From NCBI RefSeq assembly GCF_014652215.1, contig NZ_BMYJ01000007.1, positions 157,616-221,615 on the forward strand: a DNA stretch of 64,000 nt, read 5' to 3'. Each line of letters begins with the position of its first letter. The stretch's first letter is position 1. A program made the position numbers and the translations under genes. The notes under the pieces were generated by a model. That model searched no databases, was not told where the DNA came from, and worked only from the letters and a program-made list of their open reading frames with translations. Shown piece by piece: positions 18,705 through 27,390 of the stretch. The stretch is from Neogemmobacter tilapiae. Its GTDB lineage: Bacteria; Pseudomonadota; Alphaproteobacteria; Rhodobacterales; Rhodobacteraceae.

Positions 18705-20063
18705 TTACAAAGGCGGGCGCTGGACAGAATGGTCTGTCGCCCGTTCAAAGGCGTGACCTGCGGCGCAGATCAGGTCTTCATCGCCCTTGCGGCCCACGAT
18801 TTGCAGGCCAAGGGGAAGCGCGCCGTCAAAGCCCATGGGCAAGGAGAGGGCGGGTTGTCCGGTGACATTGAAGGCAATGGTGCGCATCGGCGTCCAGACC
18901 GCCTTTTCGCCGTCAAAGGCGGAGAAGGGCAGGGCGGGGGTCAACGTGGTGGGCAGGATCAGCAGATCAAAGGGGGCCATGGCCTGATCCATTTCGGCGG
19001 TCAGGCGGGTTTGGGCTTGGTGCGCTTGGGCCAGTTCGGCGGGGTCAATGGCCGCGCCAAAGGCTAGGCATTGCAGGGTGGGGCGGCCATAGAGATCGCT
19101 TTTATCTTGGATCAGGGCGCGGTGGGCGTCGAGCGCCTCGGCGTGGAGGATGATGGAACCGGCGGCCTCATACAGTGGATAGTCGGGCAGATCGACGAGC
19201 GTGATTGCCGCGCCCAGCATGGAGAGTTGGGCGGCGGCATCATCCATCGCGCGGATCAGGGCGGGGCTGGCCTGGGGATCATCGGCAAACCAGTTGCGGG
19301 CATAGCCGATACGCAGGCCTGCGACGCCTTGGGTCAGACGGCCTGCCGCGGGGCGCCATTGGTTTGGGTTTTCGGTGAGCATGTCGAGGGCGAGGGCTGC
19401 TTCCTCCACCGTCGCCGCGAGGGGGCCGATATGGTCAAGGCTGGGGGAGAGGGGGAAAGCGCCGCTGCGGGACACGCGGTCATAGGTGGGTTTCAGGCCG
19501 ACACAGCCGCAATAGGCGGAGGGCGAGCGGATCGAACCGCCCGTATCGGTGCCGATGGCCAGGCGGACCATGCCCGAGGCGACGGCGGCGGCGGAACCGG
19601 AAGAGGAGCCGCCAGTGATATGGGCGGGGTTCCAAGGGTTGCGGGCCGGTGGATCGGGCAGGGTGAGGTCGGGGCCGACCATGGCGAATTCATAGGTAGC
19701 GACCTTCCCGATCAACACCGCGCCTTGGGCGCGGAGGCGCGAAAGGGCGGCGGCATCGGCGGGGGCGATGCGGTCCGCCAACACGCGAGAGCCGCTGGTG
19801 GCGGGCTGGCCCTGCACGTCGATCAGGTCTTTGACGGCGACGGGAAGGCCGCAGAAGGGGCCGGGATCTTGGCCTGCGGCGAGCAGGGCATCGGCTTGGC
19901 GGGCCTGTTCCAAGGCATCAGTGGCGATATGGGTAAAGGCGTGCAGGCGCGGGTTTTGGGTGGCGATGCGTTCGAGGACCGCTTGGGTGAGATTTTCAGA
20001 GGTCAGCGTGCCGTTGCGCAGGGCATGGGCGGCGTCGGGCAGGGAAAGGTCGGCGGGGTTCAT
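18705..20063 (-). CDS. Amidase signature family enzyme (AtzE/GatA-like)
   Basis: A 452-residue amidase. The Ser-cisSer-Lys triad is visible: Lys in GLPVAVKDLIDV, the middle Ser in the GGSSSGSAAAVASG signature, and the nucleophile in GTDTGGSIRSPSAYCG. It hydrolyses an amide bond to ammonia or an amine plus an acid; the substrate is unknown. ATG 20063 overlaps the upstream 48-residue gene by 4 bases. That tiny partner resembles AtzG, which supports AtzE-type amidases, so GatA function is unlikely. It is the last gene of the ABC transporter operon. Confidence 0.9.
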   Translation of the reverse strand: MNPADLSLPDAAHALRNGTLTSENLTQAVLERIATQNPRLHAFTHIATDALEQARQADALLAAGQDPGPFCGLPVAVKDLIDVQGQPATSGSRVLADRIAPADAAALSRLRAQGAVLIGKVATYEFAMVGPDLTLPDPPARNPWNPAHITGGSSSGSAAAVASGMVRLAIGTDTGGSIRSPSAYCGCVGLKPTYDRVSRSGAFPLSPSLDHIGPLAATVEEAALALDMLTENPNQWRPAAGRLTQGVAGLRIGYARNWFADDPQASPALIRAMDDAAAQLSMLGAAITLVDLPDYPLYEAAGSIILHAEALDAHRALIQDKSDLYGRPTLQCLAFGAAIDPAELAQAHQAQTRLTAEMDQAMAPFDLLILPTTLTPALPFSAFDGEKAVWTPMRTIAFNVTGQPALSLPMGFDGALPLGLQIVGRKGDEDLICAAGHAFERATDHSVQRPPL

Positions 20064-20206
20064 GGTTCCGGGCGTTCCAGATAGGCTTTCACGCGGGCCA
20101 CCTCGGCCCGCAAATGCTGTGCGCCTTGCAAGGCGGCGGCAAAGGCGCGGGGATCGAGCGCGAGGCCCAACGCTTCCACCCGTTTGCGAAGCTCTGCCTC
20201 GGTCAT
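20060..20206 (-). CDS. AtzG-like (DUF4089-type) small amidase partner
   Basis: A 48-residue acidic-basic helical protein beginning MTEAELRKRVEALGL. Its pattern, an N-terminal helix, a GLALD stretch, then spaced alanines and leucines in AAALQGAQHLRAEVARVKAYL, resembles DUF4089/AtzG proteins, which form a complex with AtzE-like amidases. It overlaps the LacI gene upstream and the amidase downstream by 4 bases each (ATGA), so translation is coupled on both sides. AtzG identity is inference from size, pattern and context. Confidence 0.6.
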   Translation of the reverse strand: MTEAELRKRVEALGLALDPRAFAAALQGAQHLRAEVARVKAYLERPEP

Positions 20207-21222
20207 CTTGTGGCCCCGTGGCGGCGACTGGATCCGCGAATGACCAACTCGCCGGGCAACACGACATGCGCCGTTTCCGGTTTGTCGGCGGCGATGCTGC
20301 CCAAGAGCATGGCGACGGTTTCGGCGACCATCACATCGACCCTTTGGCGATAGGTGGTCAGGTTGTAGGCGGGCCAAGCGGCGGGGGGCACATCGTCAAA
20401 GCCGACGACAGAAACATCCTCAGGCACGCGCAGGCCGAGTTCAAAGCGCAGCACATCCATGACGGCAAAGGCCATGTGGTCATTGGCGACAAAGACGGCA
20501 TCCGGGCGGCGCGAGGTGGCGAAAAGCTCGCGCGCGGCGGCTTGGGCCGTGGCATAGTCAAAATTGCCCTCGGCGCGGGCAAAGAGTTCTTGGCCTGCCT
20601 CGGCAAGGCCTGCCCGAAAGCCCGCTTCGCGGTCAATCTGCGTGGTGGCCCCGGTAAAGCCCGCGACATAGGCGATGCGTTCGTGGCCCAAGGAGCAAAG
20701 ATAGTCGGCCAGCGCCTTGCCCCCGGCATAGTTGTCCGAGGTGACGGAGGACAAATTGCGGTCGGCATGGGCGCGGTTGAACAGCACGACCGGCAGGCCC
20801 GTCGATTGGCAGCGCGCGGCAAGGTCGGAGGAGACAGAGACCGAGGCCAAGACAATGCCATCGACCTGATAATCCATAATCTCGCGCACGACCTTATCGA
20901 CGTTGTCCACCGACACGGGGGCGAGAAAGATCAGGACGTGATAGCCGACCTTTTGCAGTTCGACCGACAGGCGTTCGACCATTTCGGGGTAAAAGTAGTT
21001 TTCGAGGTAAGCGACGACCAGACCGATGATCCGGCTTTGCCCCGATTTCATCGCGCGGGCCAGAATGTTGGGGCGATAGCCCAGTTGGTTGGCGGCGGCC
21101 ATGACCTTGTCGGCGGTCTTTTTGCTGACCGAGGAACCGGGCGTGAACACCCGACTGACGGCGGACTGGCTGACGCCGGCCAGGGCCGCGACCTCCAATG
21201 ATGTGACTTTCTCGGCCGCCAA
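20203..21222 (-). CDS. LacI family transcriptional regulator
   Basis: A 339-residue regulator with an N-terminal HTH (SLEVAALAGVSQSAVSRVF, residues about 8-26), the hinge helix (RPNILARAMKSGQ) and a periplasmic-binding-like effector domain (IIGLVVAYLEN, GIVLASVSVSS, AVFVANDHMAFAVMDVL, VVGFDDVPPAAWP). It is transcribed within the ABC transporter operon, so it is probably autoregulated. Four related palindromes in the surrounding 10 kb are plausible binding sites. Confidence 0.93.
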   Translation of the reverse strand: MAAEKVTSLEVAALAGVSQSAVSRVFTPGSSVSKKTADKVMAAANQLGYRPNILARAMKSGQSRIIGLVVAYLENYFYPEMVERLSVELQKVGYHVLIFLAPVSVDNVDKVVREIMDYQVDGIVLASVSVSSDLAARCQSTGLPVVLFNRAHADRNLSSVTSDNYAGGKALADYLCSLGHERIAYVAGFTGATTQIDREAGFRAGLAEAGQELFARAEGNFDYATAQAAARELFATSRRPDAVFVANDHMAFAVMDVLRFELGLRVPEDVSVVGFDDVPPAAWPAYNLTTYRQRVDVMVAETVAMLLGSIAADKPETAHVVLPGELVIRGSSRRHGATR

Positions 21223-21236
21223 GACGAACCCCTTTG

Positions 21237-22334
21237 CTATGCCGCGCCAGTCTTTGACGAAGTGGCCTGCGCGGGCAAGCCCGTGTTGTCGGAAAGGCGC
21301 TGGCCGCTGCTGCGGTCAAAGACATGCACGGCGCTGGGCGGGATCGCCACATGCAGCGGTGCGCCGATCTGGGTGCGGAAATCCTTGGCCGCGCGGATGG
21401 AGACGAGGGCCGGGCCAATGCGGCAAGAGACGAGGGTGGCATCGCCCAGGAGTTCCATCGAATAGACGGTGGCGGACAATTGGCCGCCTTGGGGGACGAC
21501 CTGCACATCCTCGGCGCGGAAGCCCAGGGTGATGGGGCCAGAGACGCCCAAGGGGATGGGCAGTGCCATGCCTTCGGCGCGGAAGATGCCGTCGGTGACA
21601 TCACCGTCGATCAGGTTCATCGCGGGTGAACCGATGAAGCTGGCGACGAAGGTGTTGGCCGGGCGGTCGTAGATTTCGGTGGGCGTGCCCAGTTGCTGCA
21701 CAAGGCCCTTGTTCATCACGACAACGCGGTCGGCGAGGGTCATCGCCTCAATCTGGTCATGGGTCACATAGATCGTGGTGCGTTTCAGGGTGTGGTGCAG
21801 GTTCTTGATCTGCGCGCGGGTGGAGACGCGGAGTTTGGCATCCAGATTGGAAAGCGGTTCGTCCATCAGAAAGGCATTGGGCTCGCGCACGATAGAGCGG
21901 GCAAGGGCGACACGCTGACGCTGGCCGCCCGACAGCGCGGCGGGACGGCGTTCAAGGAAGGGGCCGAGTTCGACCATTGCAGCGGCGCGCATGACGCGTT
22001 CGTGGTGTTCGGCCTTGGGGATGCCGCGGACGCGCAGGGGAAAGCGGATGTTTTCATAGACCGACAGGTTCGGGTAAAGGCCATAGCTTTGAAAAACCAT
22101 GGAAATATCGCGATCCTTGGGTTCCAGATTGTTGACGATCTTGTCGCCGATCCAGATTTCACCTTCGGTCACATCCTCTAGCCCCGCGATCATGCGCATG
22201 GTCGTGGTCTTGCCGCAGCCGGACGGGCCCAGCAGCACCAGAAATTCGGCATCGGCGATGTCGAGGTTGAAATTGTCGACGCCGACATAGCTGCCCCAGC
22301 GTTTGCTGACGTTCACAAGGCGGATTTGGGCCAT
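21237..22334 (-). CDS. Sugar-type ABC transporter ATP-binding protein (MalK/UgpC-like)
   Basis: A 365-residue ATPase. Walker A is GPSGCGKTTT, the Q-loop follows MVFQSYGLYP, the signature is LSGGQRQR, Walker B is AFLMDEPLSNLD and the H-loop is YVTHD. Residues about 240-350 form the MalK-type OB-fold regulatory domain (TLGFRAEDVQ). It drives the two permeases encoded upstream in the operon. Confidence 0.94.
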   Translation of the reverse strand: MAQIRLVNVSKRWGSYVGVDNFNLDIADAEFLVLLGPSGCGKTTTMRMIAGLEDVTEGEIWIGDKIVNNLEPKDRDISMVFQSYGLYPNLSVYENIRFPLRVRGIPKAEHHERVMRAAAMVELGPFLERRPAALSGGQRQRVALARSIVREPNAFLMDEPLSNLDAKLRVSTRAQIKNLHHTLKRTTIYVTHDQIEAMTLADRVVVMNKGLVQQLGTPTEIYDRPANTFVASFIGSPAMNLIDGDVTDGIFRAEGMALPIPLGVSGPITLGFRAEDVQVVPQGGQLSATVYSMELLGDATLVSCRIGPALVSIRAAKDFRTQIGAPLHVAIPPSAVHVFDRSSGQRLSDNTGLPAQATSSKTGAA

Positions 22335-22338
22335 GGGA

Positions 22339-23220
22339 TTATCCTTTGACGGCGCCAGCGGTCAGACCGGAAACGATCTGGCGCTGGAAGAAGAGGACGA
22401 GGATGAATAGCGGCACGGTGGCCGAGACGACGGCGGCGACGGCAAACATGACATTGCCTTCGTTCTGGATGGAGCCGAGGAAGCTGGCGATCTTGGGCAC
22501 CATGGTCTGGTTCTGTTGCGAAAGCAGCATCGAGGTGACGGCAAAGTCGTTGTAGCCGAGCAGAAAGCTGAAGAGGCCGGTGGTGATGACGCCGGGCCAC
22601 ATGACGGGCATGATGACCATGCGAAACGCCTGAAAGCGGGTGCAGCCATCGACCATGGCGCTTTCGTCCAGATCCTTGGGGATGGACAGGAAAAAGCTGT
22701 GCAGCATCCATAGGGTGAAGGGCTGGTTGATGGCGACCAGAACGATGATGGTGGTGGGCAGTACGCCCCAGATGTTCAGCTCAAAGAACGGCAGCATATA
22801 GCCCGAGACAAGCGTGATATGCGGCATGGCGCGGAACACCAGCGCCGCGATGAGGATCCAGAAAGCATAGCGATAGCCCGAGCGGGCCAAGGCATAGCCA
22901 CCCAAGGTTCCGATGGTCAGCGAGATGATCGTGACCGAAAGGGTGACGATCATTGTGTTGATCGCAGCCTTCCAGAATTCGTTCTTGATCCAGGCGCCTT
23001 CATAGCCTTGCAGGGTAAAGGCGCTGCCGGTTTGGGCTTGGGTGCGGGTGCCTTCGATGGCCATCCACCAAGATTGGCGCGAGAAGAAATCCGCCTCGAC
23101 CTTGAAGCTGCCCCAGACGGTCCAGACAAAGGGAAAGGCGGCGGCGATGAGCCAGATGACCAGAAAGACGGTGGTCAGGGTTTTCAAGGCCAGCGGGCGG
23201 CGGTTTGCGATATCCGTCAT
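22339..23220 (-). CDS. Sugar-type ABC transporter permease (MalG-like)
   Basis: A 293-residue permease with six predicted helices and the EAA loop DESAMVDGCTRFQAFRMVIMP. An N-terminal helix (TTVFLVIWLIAAAFPFVWTV) precedes a periplasmic stretch. It sits one base after the MalF-like gene and five bases before the ATPase. Confidence 0.93.
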   Translation of the reverse strand: MTDIANRRPLALKTLTTVFLVIWLIAAAFPFVWTVWGSFKVEADFFSRQSWWMAIEGTRTQAQTGSAFTLQGYEGAWIKNEFWKAAINTMIVTLSVTIISLTIGTLGGYALARSGYRYAFWILIAALVFRAMPHITLVSGYMLPFFELNIWGVLPTTIIVLVAINQPFTLWMLHSFFLSIPKDLDESAMVDGCTRFQAFRMVIMPVMWPGVITTGLFSFLLGYNDFAVTSMLLSQQNQTMVPKIASFLGSIQNEGNVMFAVAAVVSATVPLFILVLFFQRQIVSGLTAGAVKG

Positions 23221-23221
23221 G

Positions 23222-24253
23222 TCAGGCTGCCTTGCGGTTGAAGTCGCGCCAAGTGCGCAAAAGGACGGGGGCCAGAAGGATCAGGACTCCGGCGATGGTG
23301 ATGACCGAGGTGGAGGCGGCCGAGCCGAAAAGCTGGGCGTCCTGGCCGACCAGATCGTTGAAGACAAGCCATGAGAGGGAGGTGGCATTCGCCTCGGCGG
23401 AAAAGCCGACGATGGGTTCAAAGACGCGGAAATTGTCCATCAACTGCACCAGCGCGACAAAGGTGGCGAGGGGGGCGAGATGGGGGATGATGACAAAGCG
23501 CGTCACCTCCCACCGGTTGGCCCCGTCAATGCGGGCGGATTCCATCGTGTCCTGCGGCACGGTTTGCAGCCCGGCATAGAAGACAACAAAGGAAAAGGGG
23601 CCGTTGGTCCAGATGCCGTAAACCAAAAGGACGATCCATGTCATGATGGGCGAGGCGCGCAGCGAGAGGCCGGGATCACCCGTCAGGCTTTGCAAGCTGG
23701 CCCCAAGGATGCCCGAAGGGTTGAACATCCAAGACAGGATGAGCGAGCCGACCAAGGGGGTGATGATCATCGGCAGCAGCGAGAAAAAGATCACGGGGCC
23801 TTTCATCAGGCGCGGCAGGGTGTTGACCGCCAAGGCCACGGCAAAGCCAAGGGCCATCGCCAAGGGCGTCACCACAAAGCAATAGAGAAGGGTAAACGAC
23901 AGGGCGCGGTAGAAGGGCAGGTTGAAGATGCGCGAAAGGGTATCGCCGAAACCCTGATTGTTGGACAGGATCGCGCCAATTTCATCGACCGCCAGATGGT
24001 TGCGGTTCAGGTAATTGGCAAAGCCTGCAAATTGACCCAAGGGGCGTTCCTCGCGCAGCGCCTGCATGGCGGCGTGATCAACGCGCGTTTCCTTTTCGCA
24101 GCCAAAGGGGGTGCAGTTTTCGACGGTGATCAGCACCGCCTCATGCTGGACGAACAGCGACTGCACGATGACCGACAGGATGGGCAGCGTGATGAACAGC
24201 ACCATCGCAAGGATGGATGGCGCGATGAAGACAAGGAAAGTGCGATGCGGCAT
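23222..24253 (-). CDS. Sugar-type ABC transporter permease (MalF-like)
   Basis: A 343-residue permease whose EAA loop is MESARIDGANRWEVTRFVIIPHL. A large periplasmic insertion (about residues 40-90, containing ENCTPFGCEKE, with two cysteines that could form a disulfide) follows the first helix. The reading frame is open upstream of ATG 24253 without a clear alternative ATG, so the N-terminus is slightly uncertain. A hairpin lies between the binding-protein gene and this gene. Confidence 0.9.
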   Translation of the reverse strand: MPHRTFLVFIAPSILAMVLFITLPILSVIVQSLFVQHEAVLITVENCTPFGCEKETRVDHAAMQALREERPLGQFAGFANYLNRNHLAVDEIGAILSNNQGFGDTLSRIFNLPFYRALSFTLLYCFVVTPLAMALGFAVALAVNTLPRLMKGPVIFFSLLPMIITPLVGSLILSWMFNPSGILGASLQSLTGDPGLSLRASPIMTWIVLLVYGIWTNGPFSFVVFYAGLQTVPQDTMESARIDGANRWEVTRFVIIPHLAPLATFVALVQLMDNFRVFEPIVGFSAEANATSLSWLVFNDLVGQDAQLFGSAASTSVITIAGVLILLAPVLLRTWRDFNRKAA

Positions 24254-24346
24254 CGGGGCAATCCAGCGTTCGAGTCCAAGGACGGGAGCGTTCGGGGAAG
24301 GCCCGGACGTGCCGGGCCATCGCCGCGATCCGCGAAAGGCGGAAAA

Positions 24347-24370
24347 CCCGGCCGCTGCGTCGCGGCCGGG
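24347..24370 (-). terminator. Intra-operon hairpin after the binding-protein gene
   Basis: Perfect 9-bp arms CCCGGCCGC and GCGGCCGGG around a 6-base loop start 8 bases after the minus-strand binding-protein stop and are followed by TTTTCC. It probably lowers read-through into the permease genes, giving more binding protein than transporter. Confidence 0.75.
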
Positions 24371-24378
24371 CAGGGGGC

Positions 24379-25617
24379 TTATTTCAGAAAGCCCGCTTCT
24401 TTGGCTGCGGCGTCATAGGCGGCTTTCACGTCGGCCAGCGCCTGATCGGCGTCTTCCTTGCCCGCGATGAAATCGGCGAGTTCGGCGGAAAGGGCGGTGT
24501 GCAGCAGACCCATATAGGGCTGCATCGGATAGGCGCGTGCGCCGCCCGAGGCATTGCCAATCACGCCAACGGCGGTCGGACCGGGTTCAAAGCCAGCCAC
24601 CAGCCAGGTGGCGACATCAGCGTTCGCCGCCACGGTTTCGGGGCTGATGCCCTTGACCATCGCTTGGAAAGAGGCCTCGGCATCTTCGTCCGAGATGTTG
24701 GCGGCGATGGTGAATCCGTCCCACCACAATGCCGCCGCTGGGACCGAGCCCCCACCGATGGTCGGCGCGGCCGCAAAGCCGGTTCCGGCGATCACCTCGG
24801 GATTGGCTTTGGTCGGATCAATCGCGGCACCCGCCAGCGAACCCCATTGCGTCATAATCGCCACGGAATTGGCATCCCAGAGCTTGTTCAACTCATTCGC
24901 GTCATAAGTCAGATAATCGGGGTGCATATAGACCGTCATCGCCCGCATGGTTTCCAGAACCTTGCGGCCATTGTCGTTGTCGATGGCGAGTTCTGCCGAA
25001 CCGGGGGCAAAGAATTCATCGCCCGTGCCCAGATACATATTCACGAATTCGGCGGCCAGATCCCAACCCGGTTTGTTCGAGGCGGCCAGCGGATATTCCA
25101 TCAGCCCGGCGTCCTTGATCGCCTGCGCGGCGGTCAGAACCTCTTCATAGCTGGTGGGAACGGCGACGCCGGCCTTTTCCAGCACATCCTTGCGATAGAA
25201 CATGTGCTGCCCGTTGCCCATGAAGGCAATGGCCATCACTTTGCCGTCGATCTTGATCAGTTGGTTCGGTTGCAGGGATGCGCCGTATTTCGCGACAAGA
25301 TCATCCAGCGGGCGGATCAGCCCGTCGTTCAGCAGGGGCACGATGGAATTGTTGGCGACCACGGCGACGGTGTATTCCGCCGGGTTCACGGTCAGCGCCG
25401 GGCCTTGAATGTTCTTATGCTCGGCGGTGGCGTTGGCGGTGACTTTCACCTGATCGGTCGCGCAAGACATGGCCACATCGTTCACGATGCGCAGCGCCTC
25501 AAAATCATTCGACAGGATGCGGACGGAACCCGCGCCCTGAATGCCGCAATCGGCGAAGGCGGCGCTGGCGGCGAACAAGGCGGCCGCACTTGCCGCGAAG
25601 GTCTTGGTCATTTTCAT
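24379..25617 (-). CDS. Sugar-type ABC transporter substrate-binding protein
   Basis: A 412-residue periplasmic binding protein with a Sec signal (residues 1-22, ending AAFA) and the family-1 solute-binding pattern: SVRILSNDFEALRI, TQWGSLAGA, and the C-terminal ADVKAAYDAAAKEAGF. ATG 25617 follows an AGGGAGAAG site. First gene of the operon that continues through two permeases, ATPase, LacI, AtzG-like and amidase. A LacI-type palindrome lies about 130 bases upstream. The ligand is unknown but likely the regulon's substrate. Confidence 0.92.
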   Translation of the reverse strand: MKMTKTFAASAAALFAASAAFADCGIQGAGSVRILSNDFEALRIVNDVAMSCATDQVKVTANATAEHKNIQGPALTVNPAEYTVAVVANNSIVPLLNDGLIRPLDDLVAKYGASLQPNQLIKIDGKVMAIAFMGNGQHMFYRKDVLEKAGVAVPTSYEEVLTAAQAIKDAGLMEYPLAASNKPGWDLAAEFVNMYLGTGDEFFAPGSAELAIDNDNGRKVLETMRAMTVYMHPDYLTYDANELNKLWDANSVAIMTQWGSLAGAAIDPTKANPEVIAGTGFAAAPTIGGGSVPAAALWWDGFTIAANISDEDAEASFQAMVKGISPETVAANADVATWLVAGFEPGPTAVGVIGNASGGARAYPMQPYMGLLHTALSAELADFIAGKEDADQALADVKAAYDAAAKEAGFLK

Positions 25618-25745
25618 GGTTATACTTCTCCCTTCTGCTGGCGAAAGCTGGCTCGCCGTTCTGGCATTTGTTTCAGGCAGGGCAACGGGCCAACCCAGCA
25701 TGGCCCCTAGGCGCACCCCACCTGTCACAAAAAGCTAAACATCAT

Positions 25746-25761
25746 TTGCATACGATTGCAA
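25746..25761. promoter_or_regulatory. LacI-type operator, site 3 (ABC importer operon)
   Basis: TTGCATACGATTGCAA matches the consensus TTGCATACGTATGCAA at 14 of 16 positions, with the left half perfect. It lies upstream of the binding-protein gene. Confidence 0.7.
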
Positions 25762-25822
25762 ACATATTATCTGCCCTACCCAAAAAACGCGAGCAAGCTG
25801 TTTTGTGGATGCAAAAGAAAAC

Positions 25823-25842
25823 GGCCCGCATGGCTGCGGGCC
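25823..25842 (-). terminator. Terminator after the SnoaL-like gene
   Basis: Perfect arms GGCCCGCA and TGCGGGCC around TGGC lie 27 bases after the minus-strand stop. On that strand they are followed by GTTTTCTTTT, the classic intrinsic pattern. Confidence 0.8.
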
Positions 25843-25868
25843 GCCTTGGGATTGGGCTGATCGCAAAG

Positions 25869-27032
25869 TCAGGCGTTCGGGTTCAGACTCGCCGCTTTGA
25901 CATCGGCCATCTGCGCCAGTTTGATCTGCACCAGCGCCGAAGCCTCGTCATAGACGCGCCATTCATCGACGATCTTGCCGTTCTTATAATGGAAATGCGT
26001 GATGCCCATAATCTGCACGCGTTTGCCGGTGGGCGCTCCCAGATGGTTCAGAATGCCATAGCCGATGTGATGTCCTTCCATGATCCAGCGCACGGCAACC
26101 TTTTCGCCACCCTCTTCGCAAGGGGTCGAACAGATGTGCTGCGGGGTAAAGGCCGCATCGGGGATGGAGCCGATCAGGCCCAAGGTTTGGTGGATGATCG
26201 AGGCATGGCCATAAAGTTCGGCCATCAGGGGGCCGTGATATTGCGCAGTCGGCGCATAGACCTTGGCGATGGTGCCCAGCATCTTGCGGTTAAAGACGTC
26301 ATGCATCCAGCGCAGGGTGTGGCGTTCGGTTTCGGTGGCGGCGATGGAGGTATCCGCTTCGGCCTCGGGTGGGTATTGCCCGATCATGTGACGATTCTCG
26401 CCAATATCCAAGGAAACAAAGCCCTTATCAAAGCTGGCCTTGGCGATCCGCTCGGCATAGCCCTGCACGTCAATGCCCAGTTGTTGCAGGATGGCGGTCG
26501 TGTCGGCCACCACCCATTCGCGGTAGATCTTGTTTTCATAGATCATGCAGTCGGCCACCGTGCGCGAGGTGAACATCCGCCCCGTTGCTGGCCCCAGATG
26601 CCCGTTCTGGCTGTGCCGCCCCGTGCCTGTCACCAGATGCGAGGTGTAGAACCCGTCGTTTTCATTGCCCTTCCAGATGACATGCGTCGCCATGCCGCGC
26701 CGTTCGGGAAAGGAAACCAGCCGCTGGATGGTGTCGCGCACCACCTCTTCGCGGGTGTAAAGCGTGCCTGTCGTGCCATACAACACGCAGTTGTGGGTGT
26801 AGTGCGAATAGATCAGGCCGATGTCGCGTTCGTCCCAGATCAGGTGGGTGCAGCGCACGATGTAGTCGACGATGTCGGTGTAAATCTCGTCAAAGCCGCG
26901 CATGGCCTGCGTCCGCTTGGCGTTTCGCGGGGCCAGATCGGGGTAGTCATGGCGTTCCACTTGCATGACCTTTTCCGGCCGCGCCGGGGCCAGTTCACTG
27001 CCCGCTTTGGGATTTTCGCTTTTCTCGGCCAT
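25869..27032 (-). CDS. Tandem SnoaL-like (NTF2-fold) protein
   Basis: A 387-residue cytoplasmic protein with two NTF2-like domains of about 140 residues: one around YIVRCTHLIWDERDIGLIY to MFTSRTVADC, and one around RWMHDVFNRKMLGTIAKVY to HFHYKNGKIVDEWRVYD. NTF2-fold enzymes include cyclases, isomerases, dehydratases and hydrolases. ATG 27032 has a CAGGAGA site; the frame runs further upstream but without support. A near-perfect LacI-type palindrome lies 82 bases upstream and a terminator follows, so it forms its own unit within the same regulon. Enzymatic role unknown. Confidence 0.83.
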   Translation of the reverse strand: MAEKSENPKAGSELAPARPEKVMQVERHDYPDLAPRNAKRTQAMRGFDEIYTDIVDYIVRCTHLIWDERDIGLIYSHYTHNCVLYGTTGTLYTREEVVRDTIQRLVSFPERRGMATHVIWKGNENDGFYTSHLVTGTGRHSQNGHLGPATGRMFTSRTVADCMIYENKIYREWVVADTTAILQQLGIDVQGYAERIAKASFDKGFVSLDIGENRHMIGQYPPEAEADTSIAATETERHTLRWMHDVFNRKMLGTIAKVYAPTAQYHGPLMAELYGHASIIHQTLGLIGSIPDAAFTPQHICSTPCEEGGEKVAVRWIMEGHHIGYGILNHLGAPTGKRVQIMGITHFHYKNGKIVDEWRVYDEASALVQIKLAQMADVKAASLNPNA

Positions 27033-27113
27033 GCCCGTCTCCTGGCTATGCTTCGGCCACGACTCGGGCGGCCCAAGACTGATGCTAAATGATTGGCATA
27101 GGACTGCCTTGAT

Positions 27114-27129
27114 TGGCATACGTATGCAA
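27114..27129. promoter_or_regulatory. LacI-type operator, site 4 (SnoaL-like gene)
   Basis: TGGCATACGTATGCAA contains the perfect 12-bp core GCATACGTATGC at 27116-27127 and matches the consensus at 15 of 16 positions. A second GATTGGCATA, the left flank of this site, occurs at 27091-27100, so there may be an extra half-site 20 bases away. Bases 27131-27390 hold nothing I can recognise. Confidence 0.72.
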
Positions 27130-27390
27130 GAGAAATAAATTAAGCGCGGCTTGCGGGCCCACCGAAGGCCTTGGCGATGTGCAGGCATGGAAGCGGTCGT
27201 GCCTGTTTCTCTTCGGTCCCATGTTCAACACCAGAGGCTCGAATCGGCCCGTGTTTTCGTCAAGACCAATTGCAAGACCCTGGTCAAGCAACTGAAATGA
27301 CAACAAAGAAAAGATTTGTAGGATAAGTCGGATTAAATATAGGTTGCATCGCGCGGTTGTTCCGCTTTTGCGATTGATGCCGGGTCAGGC

